Below, in pieces: positions 3,844 to 5,135 of a stretch of 5,135 nt of DNA (positions within the stretch are counted from its first letter, which is position 1; each line of letters begins with the position of its first letter). The stretch lies in NCBI RefSeq assembly GCF_938010505.1, contig NZ_CALLVP010000093.1, positions 1-5,135 of the forward strand, given 5' to 3'. A program made the position numbers and the translations under genes. Source of the stretch: an uncultured Veillonella sp. (GTDB taxonomy: Bacteria > Bacillota > Negativicutes > Veillonellales > Veillonellaceae). Below the pieces are notes generated by a model. That model searched no databases and had not been told where the DNA came from. It saw only the letters and a list, made by a program, of their open reading frames with translations.

Positions 3844-5135
3844 TTATTTATCAGCCACAACAAGTTTATATCCATTCAATTGAATGTTACTGCCGGTTGT
3901 GTCTTCGTTGCTCAAGGATTTTACATAGCTGTCGCCAGTGAGTATCCAATTGGAGTCTTTGCTGAGTTTCACAGTTACTTCTTTAGCCGTGTTGTCTGTG
4001 TTTACAGCACCTACAAGGCTAGATCCATTTGTCATGTCTAGAGCGATGGTACTGATTGAATCGGACATAATATTACCGCTTAGTTCTTGATTAGATGCGC
4101 GGAGTGTAAGGTGACCGCCGTTCTCACCAGTTTTTCCCCAACGGGAGTCAGCAGCTGCTTTCACTAGGGTAGAAGTGTTCGGCATAGAGATTGCATTGTT
4201 AGAAAGGTCTACTTCAGCAGTGGTGTTGTTTACATAGAGGAACGCACCTGTAGCGTGAGTTGTAAGTGTGTTATTTTCTGCTTTGAGTCGAGCAATACCG
4301 TTTTCAGCATCACCAGAGAAGCTTTGATATAGCATAAAACCATTGTCTTTGTAGCCAGTTACATTGGAGTTTGTAAGGGTAATGGAGTTCTTACCTTCTA
4401 CAACGCCAATTTCACTATTATTAGCTATTCCGTTGACATTGTTTACCATAATATTACCCGTGGAGTAGATAACAGGACTACCTTCACCAGTGGCAAAGAC
4501 TGCATTAGAACCTTTAGAGTTAGATGTAATATTGCTACCCTTGATGTTGATTTGACTGCCGTCAATGCCGAGGACTACTGCATTTTGACCACGAAAATTG
4601 CTATTATCATCGCTTGTAGTGTTGCCAGTTTTATCGAAAACGCTATTTTCAATATCAATTACCGCTTTGTTTTTACCGATAAAAGCATTTTGATCGGCTG
4701 TTGTGTTTGTCATCGACTCATGAGCAATAGATTTGTTTTCTGTTACTATTGCTGTACCTGTGAAAGTATTGGGATTTACTTCCGGTTGAGGAGCCATGCT
4801 ATTAGATCCTCCGTTAGGCATCCCCTCTGGAGGCACCCCGTTTGGCGCACCACTTGGGGGCATACCATTAGGTGCTCCTACAGGAGGTTGCCCTGTTGGT
4901 GGCGCACCATGAGGTGTATTGTTTGGATGTGTGCTTTCTTGTGTGGGCGATACTGTTTTAGTTTGTTCTGTTGTGGTTACAACTGCTATGTTAGTGTTAG
5001 GTTGAGTTTCTGCTGCTAAGGTTGGAATGATGGCTAACGTCGATAGGGTAGCGCCAAGTACTGCAGGTAATACCCAACGGCGTAACTTTCTATAGGACAA
5101 ACTATTTTTTCTATTTTTATGTTTCTTTTTAATCG
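3844..5135 (-). CDS. Secreted beta-helix-like repeat protein with Pro/Gly/Asn-rich linker, 5'-truncated
   Basis: This is an exported protein, probably surface-exposed or periplasmic, of unknown role; adhesion or carbohydrate contact is a guess. The frame stays open to the right edge and 429 residues are visible. Numbering from the TTG at 5100 as residue 1, that TTG has no ribosome binding site, and 11 codons before it encode IKKKHKNRKNS. The true start is therefore outside the window. A basic N-region and hydrophobic stretch (VLPAVLGATLSTLAIIP) form a signal peptide with likely cleavage near Ala30. A Ser/Thr-rich segment (31-62) and a Pro/Gly/Asn linker (65-98) follow. Residues about 112-418 are Asn/Ser/Thr-rich with beta-helix-like rungs (NAVVLGIDGSQINIKGSNIT, GKNSITLTNSNVTG). 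Blocks such as GSPVIYSTGNI, VVEGKNSITL, MLYQSFSGDAENG and the WGKTGENGGHLTL region recall a family of Firmicutes/Clostridia secreted hypothetical proteins. There is no LPxTG motif, SLH domain or autotransporter barrel; it ends YKLVVADK. Its attachment to the cell is unexplained. Confidence 0.85.
   Translation of the reverse strand, partial: IKKKHKNRKNSLSYRKLRRWVLPAVLGATLSTLAIIPTLAAETQPNTNIAVVTTTEQTKTVSPTQESTHPNNTPHGAPPTGQPPVGAPNGMPPSGAPNGVPPEGMPNGGSNSMAPQPEVNPNTFTGTAIVTENKSIAHESMTNTTADQNAFIGKNKAVIDIENSVFDKTGNTTSDDNSNFRGQNAVVLGIDGSQINIKGSNITSNSKGSNAVFATGEGSPVIYSTGNIMVNNVNGIANNSEIGVVEGKNSITLTNSNVTGYKDNGFMLYQSFSGDAENGIARLKAENNTLTTHATGAFLYVNNTTAEVDLSNNAISMPNTSTLVKAAADSRWGKTGENGGHLTLRASNQELSGNIMSDSISTIALDMTNGSSLVGAVNTDNTAKEVTVKLSKDSNWILTGDSYVKSLSNEDTTGSNIQLNGYKLVVADK
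4807..4908 (-). repeat. Pro/Gly/Asn-rich imperfect repeat inside the secreted protein gene
   Basis: Residues 65-98 repeat short units of the type GAPPTGQPP, GAPNGMPPS, GAPNGVPPE, GMPNGG. The matching DNA units are imperfect copies of about 27 bases, prone to slippage and copy-number change. Such linkers are flexible and extended, and usually hold a folded domain away from the membrane or wall. Confidence 0.75.

Noticed and set aside
4552..5019. 155-codon plus-strand frame opposite the secreted protein
   Set aside because: It is a shadow of the repeat-rich gene on the other strand. The Cys/Arg-rich product reflects the reversed repeat, with no ribosome binding site.

Overview
The window looks like a chromosomal segment from a low-to-medium GC Firmicute. 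Negativicutes, and probably Veillonella, is my best guess. The guess rests on the style of the GlmM, the base composition, and a secreted protein with no sortase motif at its C-terminus. No rRNA or other taxonomic marker is present, so this is an inference.

Layout, left to right. (1) Positions 2-1300 (+) hold phosphoglucosamine mutase GlmM, cut by the left edge and lacking about 20 N-terminal residues. (2) Positions 1301-1625 are a structured intergenic stretch. It has a long interrupted hairpin (1357-1401), a plausible sigma-A promoter over a small dyad (1436-1466), and a hairpin (1477-1539) whose right arm is the Shine-Dalgarno sequence of a 24-codon open frame (1547-1621). That small frame runs into the ribosome binding site of the next gene. 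(3) Positions 1626-2321 (+) encode an amino-acid racemase of the aspartate/glutamate racemase superfamily, closest to E. coli YgeA. A perfect 18-bp stem follows it and probably acts as a terminator (2355-2405). (4) Positions 2560-3669 (+) encode a cytoplasmic TPR-like helical repeat protein of unknown function, with its own extended -10 promoter. (5) Positions 3745-3839 form a 39-bp bulged stem-loop, probably a bidirectional terminator, between the TPR gene and the convergent last gene. (6) Positions 3844-5135 (-) encode a secreted repeat protein resembling a beta-helix, with a Pro/Gly/Asn-rich linker. It is cut by the right edge, so its true start lies outside the window.

The genes do not form one obvious pathway. 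GlmM makes glucosamine-1-phosphate for peptidoglycan and the outer envelope. The racemase could supply or remove D-amino acids. The last gene is a surface or periplasmic protein. In hand-counted 60-base samples, glmM and the secreted protein gene are about 45-47% GC, while the racemase and TPR genes are about 28-32%. The middle block (about 1400-3740) may therefore be an acquired or fast-evolving insert. I found no CRISPR array, tRNA, rRNA, transposase or clear new defence system. The most unusual element is the structured leader with a small open frame in front of the racemase.
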